Numbered from the stretch's first letter, positions 33,898 to 44,291 are shown. The stretch: 64,000 bases of DNA from Cytobacillus kochii (GCF_020171845.1 NZ_JAIVAM010000010.1:124001-188000), one strand, 5' to 3'. Made by a program: numbers and translations. Notes: generated by a model from the sequence alone, not told the origin.

Positions 33898-34210
33898 TTA
33901 ATAGGTACTTTTAAATGTACCTGATCCCATTAAATCCCAATAATCATCCGCCGTCCTACTGAAATATAGATAATATTGTTCTGTGGGTTGACCACTAGCT
34001 GATATAATGATTGATTTCTCGATACCTAATGTTTTAGATGGTGTAGCAAAAAAACCAGCAACACGAGTATCCGGACCGGCGCAATTGTAGTCTGATCGTC
34101 CACCTTCAACCCATTTCACCAATAATAACTGCACAAATTGAATTTTGGCGTACATCTATTCCAATTTTATCCGGAGATAGCTCGGCAAAAGTTACATAAT
34201 TCCCTCTGAA
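33898..34210 (-). pseudogene. Broken ORF, probable frameshifted pseudogene
   Basis: An 85-residue frame (34155 to 33898) has no good ribosome site, but its latter part (CAGPDTRVAGFFATPSKTLG, YYLYFSRTADDYWDLMGSGT) looks protein-like. Directly upstream another frame reads NNDDFRGNYVTFAELSPDKI and GIDVRQNSICAVIIGEMG, then stops at about 34101. The two together look like one protein split by a frameshift near 34100-34110, and no start codon is visible for the upstream part. No family recognised. Confidence 0.5.
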
Positions 34211-34236
34211 ATCATCGTTATTTTACTTATAAGTTT

Positions 34237-34845
34237 TTAAATCAATTTTTCTATACAGGTGACCAATGCTTTTGGTGGATAAGATTCAAGCATGCGACTA
34301 TATCCGATAGCTACTTGATCACCACTAACAATCCCCTCTAGAAGAAGCGGTGACTCTATATGTAATAATACAATTTGGTATTTTGCTTGTAATTCATCCA
34401 TATCTAAATGGATGTCTTTGGCATGGAAATTTCCATCTTCTATTAAAATTTTTTCTTCTATATAAATATGTCCTACCAGTTCACTCTTTTTTTCACAAGA
34501 TGATGTATACAGTTCCATAGCTTTTACAGCGATTTGAGGAATTTTTGTTTGAGATATCTCACTATAGCTTACTTTCACTTTATCGCCGTTCTTTATACCC
34601 CCTGGAAGCTGAGATGCTTTATATGATAGATAGTAGATAATGTCGTACTTTTCTTTTAAATGATTTACATCAAGATTAAGGTCTGCCTGTTGAAAATCTT
34701 CATCACCAATTAACATATGCTTATCTAATAGAAGATACCCTATTTGTGATCTTTCTCCATATTCAGAAGAAGCGGAGGACAAATGCATATAAACGAAAGA
34801 ATTCAATCCCATAAGCAACAAAAACATGACAATAAAACCTTTCAT
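34237..34845 (-). CDS. Secreted or membrane-anchored protein with two DUF3221-like repeats
   Basis: 202 residues. A hydrophobic N-terminus (MKGFIVMFLLLMGLNSFVY) is a signal peptide or anchor without a lipobox Cys. Two repeats follow: residues about 35-110 (GYLLLDKHMLIGDEDFQQAD ... GGIKNGDKVKVSYSEI) and 120-200 (GHIYIEEKILIEDGNFHAKD ... GIVSGDQVAIGYSRMLESYP). This is the DUF3221 pattern of Bacillus extracytoplasmic proteins. Function unknown. Confidence 0.75.
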   Translation of the reverse strand: MKGFIVMFLLLMGLNSFVYMHLSSASSEYGERSQIGYLLLDKHMLIGDEDFQQADLNLDVNHLKEKYDIIYYLSYKASQLPGGIKNGDKVKVSYSEISQTKIPQIAVKAMELYTSSCEKKSELVGHIYIEEKILIEDGNFHAKDIHLDMDELQAKYQIVLLHIESPLLLEGIVSGDQVAIGYSRMLESYPPKALVTCIEKLI

Positions 34846-35201
34846 TCCGTTTCTCCTTTTTTACTTTTTTTCTATCACTTTTAAAAATTAGACTCATTTA
34901 GCTTTCAAAAGTTTCAACCAATAAGGGTCATTTCATAAAATATCCTTTTATCAATAGGTATTCTCTTCAGGACAAGATTAAGTATCACCACAGTATTCTC
35001 CTGCTATAATGGTTGTTTTTTTACATAAAAACCAAATTCTTTTATAATGATATGAATTTTTACAAAAATAACAGTTTTCTTACTCTTTTACTTTCTATTT
35101 TCTTATATAGACTTGCCCTTTATAATGGCAAAGAAGCGCTTACAAAATAGTTAGGTTATATTCAAAATATTTCCTAAATAGAAGGAAGGGAGAAAATATA
35201 A
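34846..35201. other. Intergenic region, promoters expected
   Basis: A 356-base AT-rich gap between divergent genes (DUF3221 protein and AbgT transporter). A TATAAT box at about 35121 could serve the transporter. Nothing else recognised. Confidence 0.4.
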
Positions 35202-36728
35202 ATGAAGAAAAAGAGAAAAGGTTACTTGCAGCGTTCATTAGATAGTGTTGAAACAATTGGTAACAAATTGCCTCATCCCGTCACTTTATTCGCAATATTG
35301 TCATTAATTGTTTTGCTATTATCTGCTGGTCTATCACAACTAGGAATTAGTGTAGAGCATCCGGGCGAAGAAGGAAAAATGGTTGAAATTACTAACCTTT
35401 TAAGTGCAGAAGGTATCCAATATATATTTTCTAGTATGACAGATAACTTTATTGGGTTTGCCCCTCTGGGTGTCGTTTTAGTGACGATGTTAGGAATAGG
35501 TATTGCTGAGCGCTCGGGACTCATTAGTGCCTTATTACGTGGGTTTGTCTTATCAGTACCTAAGAGATTTATTACACTAGGATTAGTATTCGCAGGAATC
35601 ATGTCTAGTGTCGCTTCCGATGCAGGGTATGTTGTATTACCGCCACTTGGTGCACTTCTTTTTGCAGCAGTAGGTAGACATCCATTGGCAGGATTAGCTG
35701 CAGCCTTTGCCGGGGTATCAGGAGGATTTAGTGCAAACCTTTTACTTTCAGGTACAGATGCATTATTAGGGGAGCTAACCATTGCAGGTGCTGCAATTAT
35801 AGATCCTGTCTATGCAGAAGGTATGAGCATTGCCATGAATTATTGGTTCATTATTGTTTCTGTGTTTTTATTGACAGTTATAGGAGCATGGGTAACAGAA
35901 AAAATTGTTGAGCCACGACTTGGGGAATATAAAGGCGACTACAGGGAAAAAGTTGAAAAGTTAACAGCTATCGAAAAGAAGGGGTTAATCTGGTCAAGTG
36001 TTTCAATTGTAGTAGGAGTTATTTTAGCAGCATTACTCGTTTTACCAGAAGGCGCTCCAATGCGTGGTACTGGTGACCAACCAATTATCTCCTCTCCATT
36101 CATGAGTTCTTTAGTACCAATCATTGCGATTCTTTTCTTTATTCCAGGTTTAGTATATGGCATGGTTACTAGAGAAATTAAAAATGACAAAGATGTGGCA
36201 AATCAACTCTCTGATACAATGGCGTCAATGGGAATGTTTATTGTACTAGCTTTTACAGCGGGACAATTTGTCGCTTACTTTAATGAATCTAATATAGGAT
36301 TAGTTCTAGGGGTTTATGGTGCTGAATTCTTACAAAACATTAACCTCACAGGCATTCCATTAATTATCGTCTTTATTCTTATTGCTGCATTTATTAACAT
36401 ATTTATCGGCAGTGCTTCTGCAAAGTGGGCAATGATGGCTCCGGTATTTGTTCCAATTATGATGCAATTAGGTTATTCACCTGAACTTACTCAGATGGCC
36501 TATAGAATTGCAGATTCATCAACAAATATCATTTCTCCGTTGATGACGTATTTTGCCATTATTATTGCTTTTGCACAGAAATATGATAAAAAGATGGGAA
36601 TTGGTACGCTTGTATCAACAATGATTCCTTATTCAATGTTCTTCTTAGTCGGATGGACACTTATGTTGATTGTGTGGATGTTACTTGGTATAGAGCTTGG
36701 ACCAGGTGCACCGATTATGTATGAATAA
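35202..36728 (+). CDS. AbgT-family transporter (p-aminobenzoyl-glutamate type)
   Basis: 508 residues with about 11-13 membrane helices. AbgT family pattern: LPHPVTLFAILSLIVLLLSA near the N-terminus, GFAPLGVVLVTMLGIGIAER, SSVASDAGYVVLPPLGALLF and GGFSANLLLSGTDALLGE, and SASAKWAMMAPVFVPIMMQL near the C-terminus. Family members import p-aminobenzoyl-glutamate or export antimetabolites such as sulfonamides. It interrupts the yutJ-yuzD order of B. subtilis. GGAAGGGAG site upstream. Confidence 0.92.
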   Translation: MKKKRKGYLQRSLDSVETIGNKLPHPVTLFAILSLIVLLLSAGLSQLGISVEHPGEEGKMVEITNLLSAEGIQYIFSSMTDNFIGFAPLGVVLVTMLGIGIAERSGLISALLRGFVLSVPKRFITLGLVFAGIMSSVASDAGYVVLPPLGALLFAAVGRHPLAGLAAAFAGVSGGFSANLLLSGTDALLGELTIAGAAIIDPVYAEGMSIAMNYWFIIVSVFLLTVIGAWVTEKIVEPRLGEYKGDYREKVEKLTAIEKKGLIWSSVSIVVGVILAALLVLPEGAPMRGTGDQPIISSPFMSSLVPIIAILFFIPGLVYGMVTREIKNDKDVANQLSDTMASMGMFIVLAFTAGQFVAYFNESNIGLVLGVYGAEFLQNINLTGIPLIIVFILIAAFINIFIGSASAKWAMMAPVFVPIMMQLGYSPELTQMAYRIADSSTNIISPLMTYFAIIIAFAQKYDKKMGIGTLVSTMIPYSMFFLVGWTLMLIVWMLLGIELGPGAPIMYE

Positions 36729-36741
36729 ATGCTTTTTTAAC

Positions 36742-36793
36742 AAAAAATGCAACCTCTATCTCATTCATCTGAGGTCAGAGGTTGCATTTTTTT
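36742..36793. terminator. Bidirectional terminator between AbgT and yuzD
   Basis: AAAAAATGCAACCTCT and AGAGGTTGCATTTTTTT pair, with A and T runs on both sides, between convergent genes. Confidence 0.85.
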
Positions 36794-36796
36794 CAC

Positions 36797-37120
36797 TTAC
36801 ACCGCTGTAAATCCGTATTTCTCCATCTCCGCATAAATCACTTTCAACCTAGGATTACCTTCTCCAACAATTTGATCTTTGATTTTAACTACGGGATAAA
36901 ACATATCTTCTTCAATTACACGAGAGGCGAAAGCTTTTTTTTCTTCATCTAATGGTGGGTTGAATATATCGACATATGATACTTTAAATTTTTGGTTTTC
37001 AAACTTTCTTGCCAGTGCCGCTTCAAGCCATTCGTATGTCTCTTTAGATGACGGTAAATTCACACAGCTTGCACATAGAACATCTGCTCCATATACAATA
37101 ATCTCTAATTGGTCAGCCAT
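36797..37120 (-). CDS. yuzD: YuzD, DUF1462 thioredoxin-like protein
   Basis: 107 residues with the family CxxC near the N-terminus (YGADVLCASCVNLPSSKE) and FYPVVKIKDQIVGEGNPRLK at the cis-Pro position of a thioredoxin fold. A redox or Fe-S-related role is plausible from its place beside yutI (NfuA-like) and yutM. Family function not established. Confidence 0.85.
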   Translation of the reverse strand: MADQLEIIVYGADVLCASCVNLPSSKETYEWLEAALARKFENQKFKVSYVDIFNPPLDEEKKAFASRVIEEDMFYPVVKIKDQIVGEGNPRLKVIYAEMEKYGFTAV

Positions 37121-37274
37121 GAAATGCTTCCCCCTTTTTCAATAAAAAAAATAATTTCACTCTTCATTCTATTTTACAATATAGTATAATAAGAGACATA
37201 AGTAAATGTTTCCTTATCATAGATTTTTATGGTTATCTTGATTATAATATAGATATGAAAGGAGTCGATTTTAA

Positions 37275-37514
37275 ATGGCAGAACAAGCAGAAATGACAGG
37301 TCAAGTCCAAGAAGTACTAGATAAATTAAGACCGTTCCTTCTTCGTGATGGAGGAGATTGTGAATTAGTAGATGTAGAAGACGGGATTGTAAAATTACGT
37401 CTTTTAGGCGCATGTGGTAGTTGCCCAAGTTCTACAATTACTCTTAAAGCAGGTATTGAACGTGCTCTTTTAGAAGAAGTTCCTGGTGTTGTGGAAGTAG
37501 AACAAGTTTTCTAA
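37275..37514 (+). CDS. yutI: NifU C-terminal domain Fe-S scaffold protein
   Basis: 79 residues: [20 protein letters not shown] and the cluster-binding [20 protein letters not shown]. It carries Fe-S clusters like Nfu. The gene is divergent from yuzD with about 150 bases between. AAAGGAG upstream of the ATG at 37275. Confidence 0.93.
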   Translation: MAEQAEMTGQVQEVLDKLRPFLLRDGGDCELVDVEDGIVKLRLLGACGSCPSSTITLKAGIERALLEEVPGVVEVEQVF

Positions 37515-37525
37515 TGCCTACTTAA

Positions 37526-37558
37526 TTAAAAAAGCGATGTCACATGACATCGCTTTTT
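37526..37558. terminator. Bidirectional terminator between yutI and thrB
   Basis: AAAAAAGCGATGTCA and TGACATCGCTTTTT flank a two-base CA/TG centre between convergent genes. Confidence 0.88.
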
Positions 37559-38472
37559 ATTTTTGAACTATTTTCTTTATAAATACGACTACCGATTAAA
37601 TCCATTTGCAATGGAACTACTTTCATTCCATGCAAACCTGCACTCAAGAGCGTTGCCAGTTTTTGTCCTTCCCCATCACGTGCTAAGCATAATATAGTCG
37701 GTCCTGCGCCACTTAGTGCTACACCAAGTGCTCCATTCGCCATTGCAACTTTTTCTACTCCTTCAAGCTCTGGTACAATTTCTTTACGATAAGGTTGATG
37801 ATAAAGATCTTTCATCATCATTTTACCTGCTTGTTCATAATCCCCACTAATAAGTGAAGCAATAAATACATTGCCAATTGCCCCTGCGTGAACAGCATGT
37901 TTATAAGAAAGTTCCGTTGGCAATACTTGGCGCGATTTCTTCGTTAATAATTCAGATGTTGGGATACAAACGACAAAATCAACTTGAAGGTGGTATAGTG
38001 ATAAAGCGTCTACACCATCATCTGCTTGACTACCGATTAGCAATCCTCCAAGTAGGGAAGCACCGACATTATCGGGATGTCCTTCTAATTCAGTTGCCCA
38101 TTCGAGCTTTTGTTGTTTTGTTAATCGTAAATCACATAATGTATCAGCAAGTTCGATTCCAGCCACAATCGCTGCCGCACTTGAACCTAACCCTCTAGCA
38201 ATGGGGATATCACTGCTCACCGTTAATCGACAAGGTGGGCAATCCTGATTGTATTTCTTCGCTGTTTGCATAGCCACTTGAATAATGTAATTCTGCTCAT
38301 CTGTTGGAAATGTCATCAATCCTTCTGAAAGAGGAATGACTTCCCATTGATCATGGGTTGTTACCTCAAGTCGCAAATACAAATTGAGGGCCAAACCAAT
38401 GGAATCAAACCCTGGCCCTAAATTTGCTGTACTAGCAGGTACTTCAATGACTAGCACTTCACCTGCCATCAT
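37540..38472 (-). CDS. thrB: Homoserine kinase
   Basis: 310 residues; GHMP kinase with the ATP loop [18 protein letters not shown] at about 90, N-terminal [20 protein letters not shown], and C-terminal [14 protein letters not shown]. It phosphorylates homoserine to O-phosphohomoserine for ThrC. Its start overlaps the thrC stop (ATGA), so it is the last gene of a hom-thrC-thrB operon read leftwards. Confidence 0.97.
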   Translation of the reverse strand: MMAGEVLVIEVPASTANLGPGFDSIGLALNLYLRLEVTTHDQWEVIPLSEGLMTFPTDEQNYIIQVAMQTAKKYNQDCPPCRLTVSSDIPIARGLGSSAAAIVAGIELADTLCDLRLTKQQKLEWATELEGHPDNVGASLLGGLLIGSQADDGVDALSLYHLQVDFVVCIPTSELLTKKSRQVLPTELSYKHAVHAGAIGNVFIASLISGDYEQAGKMMMKDLYHQPYRKEIVPELEGVEKVAMANGALGVALSGAGPTILCLARDGEGQKLATLLSAGLHGMKVVPLQMDLIGSRIYKENSSKIKSDVM

Positions 38473-39536
38473 ACGTGGACAACTCCCTTTATATGCGCTG
38501 CCACAGCTTGCTCATCATTTGGCAATTTCACAGGTTGAACAGGACTCGCATCAATCGCCGTATTCGGATCTTTCAATCCATTTCCAGTTAAAACTGCTAC
38601 TACTTTTGTTTGATGCTTAATTTCTCCATTACGTAATTGCTTATATACACCTGCAAGAGAGGCACATGATGCCGGTTCAGCAAAAATCCCCTCTGATGAA
38701 GCTAATTTTCTATACATACAAAGAATCTCTTCGTCACTGACTTCATCAATTTTCCCTTGCGATTCTTTCGCTGCATTCACAGCTAAATCCCAGCTTGCTG
38801 GATTACCGATACGGATAGCTGTAGCAACTGTTTCAGGGTTTTCAAAAACACGATTATGAACAATAGCTGCTGCACCCTCTGCTTCAAATCCATGCATTTT
38901 TGGTAGGCCTGTTTGTTTAGCTTGATGATATTCTTTAAACCCTTTCCAGTAAGCGCTAATATTGCCCGCGTTTCCAACTGGTAAGGCAAGAATATCTGGC
39001 GCCATCCCACCTAACTGATCACAAATTTCAAATGCTGCTGTTTTTTGTCCCTCAAGACGATAAGGGTTTACAGAGTTTACCAATGTAACGGCTTCTGTTT
39101 CACTAATTTTTCTAACCATTGATAAAGCTTGATCAAAATTCCCTTCAATTGAAACCACTTCTGCCCCGTACATGACTGCCTGTGCTAATTTTCCCATAGC
39201 GATTTTTCCTTCAGGAATCACGACAATACATCTTAGACCAGATCTCGCTGCATAGGCTGCTGCTGCTGCTGAAGTATTACCTGTAGATGCACAAATAATT
39301 GCTTCACTTCCAGCTTCTTTCGCTTTAGCTACAGCCATAACCATACCGCGGTCTTTAAATGAACCTGTTGGGTTTGCTCCTTCTGTTTTCACATATAAAT
39401 CAATTCCCCAATCTCTTGAAAGGTTATCTAACCGAATTAAAGGAGTGTTGCCTTCATTTAGTGTAAGCATCGGAGTATTTTCAGTTATTGGTAAAAATTC
39501 TTTATATGATTGTAATAAGCCTTCCCATCTCATCAT
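38469..39536 (-). CDS. thrC: Threonine synthase
   Basis: 355 residues; PLP enzyme with the Schiff-base Lys in [11 protein letters not shown] and the phosphate-binding [10 protein letters not shown]. It converts O-phosphohomoserine to threonine. It overlaps hom by four bases and thrB by four bases; GGAGGAG lies before the ATG. Confidence 0.97.
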   Translation of the reverse strand: MMRWEGLLQSYKEFLPITENTPMLTLNEGNTPLIRLDNLSRDWGIDLYVKTEGANPTGSFKDRGMVMAVAKAKEAGSEAIICASTGNTSAAAAAYAARSGLRCIVVIPEGKIAMGKLAQAVMYGAEVVSIEGNFDQALSMVRKISETEAVTLVNSVNPYRLEGQKTAAFEICDQLGGMAPDILALPVGNAGNISAYWKGFKEYHQAKQTGLPKMHGFEAEGAAAIVHNRVFENPETVATAIRIGNPASWDLAVNAAKESQGKIDEVSDEEILCMYRKLASSEGIFAEPASCASLAGVYKQLRNGEIKHQTKVVAVLTGNGLKDPNTAIDASPVQPVKLPNDEQAVAAHIKGVVHV

Positions 39537-40828
39537 TTGGCTCCTCCTTCTACACGATACGAACTTTTAATCTCTTTTACTGCCTCTAAGTCTCTTAAAT
39601 GAAGCATAATATTTTCATAGTCTTCTAACGATGCTTGGTGTGTAACCACTACAATTTCAGCTAGTTCTTTCTCTTTGACAGGTACTTGTAGAATCTTCTC
39701 GAAACTCACACCTCTTTGCGAGAAAATATTTGTGATATTAGCGAAAACACCGACTTCATCACTTACATGTAAGCGCAGGAAGTATTTGGCGAAAATTTCA
39801 TTATCGTTTTTTAATTTCTTCTCAAACTGTGGAACTGCCGCACTTCTTCCATTAACTCCTAATCTCATATTCTTCATGACTGCAACCAAGTCTGAAACAA
39901 CAGCTGTTGCTGTAGGTAAGCTTCCCGCTCCTGGACCATAAAACATTGTTTCACCCACTGCCTCACCATACACATATACGGCGTTATATTCATCTTGCAC
40001 ACCCGCAAGTGGATGGGTTTCTGCTAACATCGTCGGTTGTACACTCACTTCTACTTTTTCGCCTTCTCGGTGAGCGATCCCAATTAATTTCATTGAATAG
40101 CCGAGTTGCTTCGCATATTGTAAATCTTCTTCCGTGATTTCCGTAATCCCGTTAACCTTCACATCATCTAAATCAATATTCATAGAGAAGCCTAATGTTG
40201 ATAGAATGGCCATTTTTCTAGCTGCATCTAATCCTTCTACATCAGCAGTAGGGTCACTTTCTGCATAACCAAGTGCTTGTGCCTCTTTTAGAACCTCTTC
40301 GTAAGCACTGCCCTCTTTACTCATTTTTGTCAAAATAAAGTTTGTCGTGCCGTTCACAATGCCCATCATTTTCGTAATGCGGTCAGATGCTAAACCATCT
40401 ACTAGCCCTCTTAAAATAGGAATACCACCAGCTACACTTGCTTCATAAAATAAGTCACATTGATTTTCCGAAGCAGATTGTAATAATTCCGGCCCATAAA
40501 CCGCCATTAAATCCTTATTAGCTGTCACAATATGCTTATGATGATTGATTGCTTCTTGGAGATAATCCTTCGTTTTCTCCAGTCCACCCATCACTTCGAT
40601 GACTACATCTATATTATCGTTCTTTAAGATATCATCAGGGTTCGCTGTAAGTAGCTCTGGGTTTATTTCTACCTCTCGCTTTTTATCTAACTCTCTCACC
40701 AGAATTTTACTCACCTTTACCGGGCATCCAATTTGATGCATAAGCTTATCCTGGTTTCTTTCAATGATTTTTACTACACCTGAACCTACTGTGCCCAAAC
40801 CTAATAAACCGATCGAGATTGCTTCCAT
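39533..40828 (-). CDS. hom: Homoserine dehydrogenase
   Basis: 431 residues. NAD(P)-binding [17 protein letters not shown], the ThrA/Hom signature [13 protein letters not shown] [20 protein letters not shown], and a C-terminal ACT domain (about 350-430; [20 protein letters not shown]) that senses threonine. It reduces aspartate semialdehyde to homoserine, the first step towards Thr and Met. First gene of the hom-thrC-thrB operon; GGGGGAAC before the ATG. No T-box was seen in the 200-base leader. Confidence 0.97.
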   Translation of the reverse strand: MEAISIGLLGLGTVGSGVVKIIERNQDKLMHQIGCPVKVSKILVRELDKKREVEINPELLTANPDDILKNDNIDVVIEVMGGLEKTKDYLQEAINHHKHIVTANKDLMAVYGPELLQSASENQCDLFYEASVAGGIPILRGLVDGLASDRITKMMGIVNGTTNFILTKMSKEGSAYEEVLKEAQALGYAESDPTADVEGLDAARKMAILSTLGFSMNIDLDDVKVNGITEITEEDLQYAKQLGYSMKLIGIAHREGEKVEVSVQPTMLAETHPLAGVQDEYNAVYVYGEAVGETMFYGPGAGSLPTATAVVSDLVAVMKNMRLGVNGRSAAVPQFEKKLKNDNEIFAKYFLRLHVSDEVGVFANITNIFSQRGVSFEKILQVPVKEKELAEIVVVTHQASLEDYENIMLHLRDLEAVKEIKSSYRVEGGAK

Positions 40829-40989
40829 TTCCGTTCCCCCTCAGATTGTTCTTATAGAAAGTACATTTGTATTTGTATAGTAGACATTATAGACCTGTTT
40901 CTTGTCTTTGACAATAGGAGAAAGTAGTTTTTTCTATTTTTCTATTAACGCTTTATCTTATAAATTTATAGCATCCGACTCTTGAAAAT

Positions 40990-41025
40990 AAAAAAAGACA
41001 TTTTCATAAAAACTGAAAATGTCTT
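40990..41025 (-). terminator. Terminator of the PepSY gene
   Basis: On the minus strand AAGACATTTTC and GAAAATGTCTT pair, followed by seven T. It begins a few bases beyond the stop at 41032. Confidence 0.85.
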
Positions 41026-41031
41026 CATCGC

Positions 41032-42363
41032 TTATTCTTTATTTTTTTTCACAAAACTAACTATACATTCAATAAGTGCCACGATAATGAGGGATATACC
41101 AAATAAAGGCATCAGTATACCTAAAAGGACCATTAACATTATAAAACCAATGGATAGCCCTTTAAAATTTTTCGGTGGTGCAGAAAACTTGTCTTTTTTC
41201 TTCCGCGAAAGCCATGTTTTAAAACCCCAAAAAATAACAAAAAGAAAAGCAAGACAAACTACTAAGTTTAAAACCTTATTTGGCCAGCCAAATAAATGTC
41301 CTTCATGTAATGGAATCCCCCATGTAAACCATTTTTGTAAAAGATTATAATCCTCATAATTAACAGCGGCGATATATTCACCGGAATATTGGTCAAAGTA
41401 AGTAGTCATTTCTTCTGACGGACTCACATCCAAACCCGTTACACCGGAATTACTTCCTTTAGAAACAATATAAACACCGTCATCAGCAGAAGGGTAAACA
41501 ATAGAATAAGGTTTACTAATATTTTCACTTTCCACTTCATCTATTAGTTGCCCTACTGAAATCATAAACTCATTATGTTCGCTCTGACCTGATCCTCCGT
41601 GATGATGGGCATGAGGATCATCAGATGCTGGGGTTTCCTCTTGCCTTGTCGCCCATGGGATCTCATTAATATCAGATGTTGGTGGATTTAATTCCAGTTC
41701 AGGTGCATTATTACTGGCAGTTGTATAGATTATATTCCCCATAACCGCAGACCACGGTAAGCCCGTGAAAATAATAACTACCATTGGAATGGTAATGATT
41801 ACACCTATAAGCGCATGTAATTTTTTATTACGAAAGTTCTTAGAACCATTTGCTTTTCTCGTTAAGATCTTCCCTTTAAAAGTCATATACAACCCACTGA
41901 TTAGTAGAAAGATGGCCCAACAGGCCGCTAGTTCAACTAAATAATTGACCGGTGTTCCTCCTACAAATAGGGAGCTATGTATGCTACGCATCACATTTGA
42001 GTATGTATTGGCTGCATCCTGACTCCCAACAATTTGGTTTTGTTCATCAAGGAAAACATACTTTTGTTCCCCAGCCTCATCTGTTAAAGTTAAACGAGTA
42101 TTATATGGCTCCTCCATGATACTAATCTTTGTAACAGCAAAGCCATGAAAGTCTTTTTCAACTTTCTCTATTCCTTCGTCTATCGTTAATTGTTCACTGC
42201 TTTCACTATCTCCAAAGAATAAATCATCATATAATTGATTTTCGACTTCTGGAAAAAACAAATAACCAATTCCTGAAAGAGTTAATGTAATAAGTAAGGG
42301 AGCAATAAAAATCCCCGCAAAAAAATGCCATCTCCAAAAACGATTATAAAATCCCTTTTTCAT
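41032..42363 (-). CDS. PepSY-TM domain membrane protein with a His-rich loop
   Basis: 443 residues with four main membrane helices: RFWRWHFFAGIFIAPLLITL near the N-terminus, ELAACWAIFLLISGLYMTFK, a helix at about 190-210 and two near the C-terminus. The PepSY_TM family is related to iron-regulated reductases and copper-uptake proteins. An outer loop contains DPHAHHHGGSGQSEH, a likely metal-binding stretch. The gene is 30 bases behind a YcnK-like copper regulator gene, so it is probably in the same operon and linked to copper or iron handling. Confidence 0.85.
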   Translation of the reverse strand: MKKGFYNRFWRWHFFAGIFIAPLLITLTLSGIGYLFFPEVENQLYDDLFFGDSESSEQLTIDEGIEKVEKDFHGFAVTKISIMEEPYNTRLTLTDEAGEQKYVFLDEQNQIVGSQDAANTYSNVMRSIHSSLFVGGTPVNYLVELAACWAIFLLISGLYMTFKGKILTRKANGSKNFRNKKLHALIGVIITIPMVVIIFTGLPWSAVMGNIIYTTASNNAPELELNPPTSDINEIPWATRQEETPASDDPHAHHHGGSGQSEHNEFMISVGQLIDEVESENISKPYSIVYPSADDGVYIVSKGSNSGVTGLDVSPSEEMTTYFDQYSGEYIAAVNYEDYNLLQKWFTWGIPLHEGHLFGWPNKVLNLVVCLAFLFVIFWGFKTWLSRKKKDKFSAPPKNFKGLSIGFIMLMVLLGILMPLFGISLIIVALIECIVSFVKKNKE

Positions 42364-42393
42364 CTTGTATTCTCCTACTCTATAATCATAAAA

Positions 42394-42963
42394 TTAGTTC
42401 GAATGACAACAGCCACCAGACATTTGCTTCACAATTTCTTTTATCGCTTCTTCAAACGGTAAGATTTCTCCGCCAAACCCTTGTTGGAATTGCTTGGCAT
42501 GTTTATAAGAATTGAAACAAATCACTTGAGGGTGGCAGCAATTTAAATCAAGGTCAGCATTAATTAAATACAATGCTGCTTTTGCGCTCATCGTCGTATC
42601 TTTTAAGAAGTCTCTACAAATAATTTGTGTCACATCTTCCTTAATATCTTCATAACGTAATAATCCACAATGAGGACAACATGTTTGCTCAATCACATCA
42701 TTCTCTCTGATGATTTGCACTGATAATCTTGCTTGCAATGGTTTCAAACAATAAGTACATTGGTTCTCTTTCGTTATATTTCTTGGAATGAGTGCAATCC
42801 CGTTAGATGTTTTAATGATTTTATCCTGTTTCAATAATGGCTTTATATCTCGATAAACCGTCATTTCTGATACGCCTAGTCTCTTACTAATTGTCGAAAC
42901 TTTTAATGATCCTTCTTTCTCTAGCCAATCTATCATTTTTTCTCTTCTTTCAATTGGCAACAT
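42394..42963 (-). CDS. ycnK: YcnK-like DeoR/NosL copper-sensing repressor
   Basis: 189 residues from the ATG at 42963, six bases behind GAGGAGGG. The N-terminal DeoR HTH holds VSTISKRLGVSEMTVYRDI. The C-terminal half is NosL-like with many metal-ligand residues: CTYCLKPLQ, TCCPHCGLL, DLNCCHPQVI and the final SGGCCHSN. B. subtilis YcnK has the same DeoR plus NosL make-up and represses copper import when copper is plentiful. Here it pairs with a PepSY protein rather than with an obvious ycnJ. Confidence 0.85.
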   Translation of the reverse strand: MLPIERREKMIDWLEKEGSLKVSTISKRLGVSEMTVYRDIKPLLKQDKIIKTSNGIALIPRNITKENQCTYCLKPLQARLSVQIIRENDVIEQTCCPHCGLLRYEDIKEDVTQIICRDFLKDTTMSAKAALYLINADLDLNCCHPQVICFNSYKHAKQFQQGFGGEILPFEEAIKEIVKQMSGGCCHSN

Positions 42964-43007
42964 GAAATCCCTCCTCAAAAATATTTATGTTAGTAAAAGT
43001 GAATTCA

Positions 43008-43047
43008 TAACGAATAATAACATAAAATCACATGTTTTTATTCGTTA
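43008..43047. promoter_or_regulatory. Inverted repeat upstream of the ycnK-like gene
   Basis: TAACGAATAA at 43008-43017 and TTATTCGTTA at 43038-43047 are perfect inverted repeats, 30 bases apart (about three helical turns), 45-85 bases before the ycnK-like start. This is a likely operator for that regulator. Confidence 0.6.
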
Positions 43048-43193
43048 CTCTAAACAATTACTAAAAGGTTTGCTATCTATACACACTCTCTTCATATATA
43101 TTGGTTTTTTTTCACATTTCAAAAAACACCATGATGAAAAATAAATGTACTTGTGGATTATTTTTAAGGAGCATAAAGATAAATGAAATGTCA

Positions 43194-43226
43194 AAAACCC
43201 GTGTGCTATAACGCCCACGGGTTTTA
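43194..43226 (-). terminator. Terminator of the hydroxyacid dehydrogenase gene
   Basis: AAAACCCGTG and CACGGGTTTT pair around a 12-base loop, about 30 bases beyond the stop. Confidence 0.85.
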
Positions 43227-43254
43227 ACCTACTCGGTTAATTTACAAAGATGGT

Positions 43255-44220
43255 TTATTGTTTTACTGGTGTAAGTGGAGTCCCATCTGAAAATACTCGG
43301 TCAATGTTCTGTACGCATAATTCCATCATTTTATATCTTGTTTCAGTTGTTGCACTTCCAATATGAGGCAATGCGACTACTTGTTTTAATTGCAATAGAG
43401 GATGATCTCCTGAGATTGGTTCTTCTGCGAACACATCTAATCCAGCTCCCGCAATTTCACCCTCTACTAAGGCAGAGTAGAGGTCATCTTCATTGACTAC
43501 TGGTCCACGTGAGGCATTAACAAAAATAGCTGAAGGTTTCATTTGCTGAAAGACTTCTTTTGTGAAAAGATTTCTTGTTTCATTTGTTAAAGGCGTTAAG
43601 CAGACGATAAAATCAGATTGACTGACAAGTTCTTCGAATGAAACATACTGGGCATGAAGCTCTTCTTCCGCTCTCTTTTTCCTAGTTCGATTATAATAAA
43701 GGATATGCATATCAAATCCTTTTGCACGTTTAGCAACCACCTCACCAATACTCCCCATTCCAACAATTCCAATGTTTTTTCTATGGACGTCATGTCCAGC
43801 TAATAGCAGTGGACTCCAGCTTTTCCACTGATTATTTTTCACATATTCTGCCGCTTCAATCATTCTCCTTGCCGTAGCTAATAATAATGAAAAAGTCAGA
43901 TCAGCTGTTGATTCGGTTAGGACATCAGGTGTATTAGTGATTGTTACATTCGCGCGCTCTGCCGCTTGTATATCTATGTTGTCATAACCAACGGCCATAT
44001 TGGCCACAACCTTTAATTTCGGGGCATGTTGAAATAATTCCTCATCTACTTTTTCTGATAACATTGTCATTAAGCCTTCTGCATCTTTCACCTTTTCGAG
44101 TAACACATGACGAGGGATTACTACATCCTCCTTGTCCCACATCTCAACATCGTATTTTGCTTGTAATGGCTCAATGACCTCATATGGAAGTTTCCTTGTA
44201 ATAAACAATTTCTTACCCAT
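43255..44220 (-). CDS. D-2-hydroxyacid dehydrogenase (glyoxylate/hydroxypyruvate reductase type)
   Basis: 321 residues from the ATG at 44220 (GGTGAGAG upstream); the longer frame adds 27 residues without a site. NAD-binding GIVGMGSIGEVVAKRAKGF, catalytic Arg in FVNASRGPVVNEDDL, Glu in VFAEEPI and His in LPHIGSATTETR. It resembles GhrB/GyaR enzymes that reduce glyoxylate, hydroxypyruvate or 2-ketogluconate. Confidence 0.92.
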   Translation of the reverse strand: MGKKLFITRKLPYEVIEPLQAKYDVEMWDKEDVVIPRHVLLEKVKDAEGLMTMLSEKVDEELFQHAPKLKVVANMAVGYDNIDIQAAERANVTITNTPDVLTESTADLTFSLLLATARRMIEAAEYVKNNQWKSWSPLLLAGHDVHRKNIGIVGMGSIGEVVAKRAKGFDMHILYYNRTRKKRAEEELHAQYVSFEELVSQSDFIVCLTPLTNETRNLFTKEVFQQMKPSAIFVNASRGPVVNEDDLYSALVEGEIAGAGLDVFAEEPISGDHPLLQLKQVVALPHIGSATTETRYKMMELCVQNIDRVFSDGTPLTPVKQ

Positions 44221-44291
44221 TCTCTCACCACTTCCCATTTTCTTTTCATTATAGGCAAATTTTTCATTTGGTGGAAGTGATTTTGCTTGGT

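Noticed and set aside
37174..37428. 84-residue minus-strand open frame
   Set aside because: Overlaps the yutI coding sequence on the opposite strand and has no ribosome site.
40829..41031. T-box or other riboswitch before hom
   Set aside because: The leader is short and shows neither a T-box sequence nor a clear aptamer; only the convergent-side terminator of the PepSY gene is seen.
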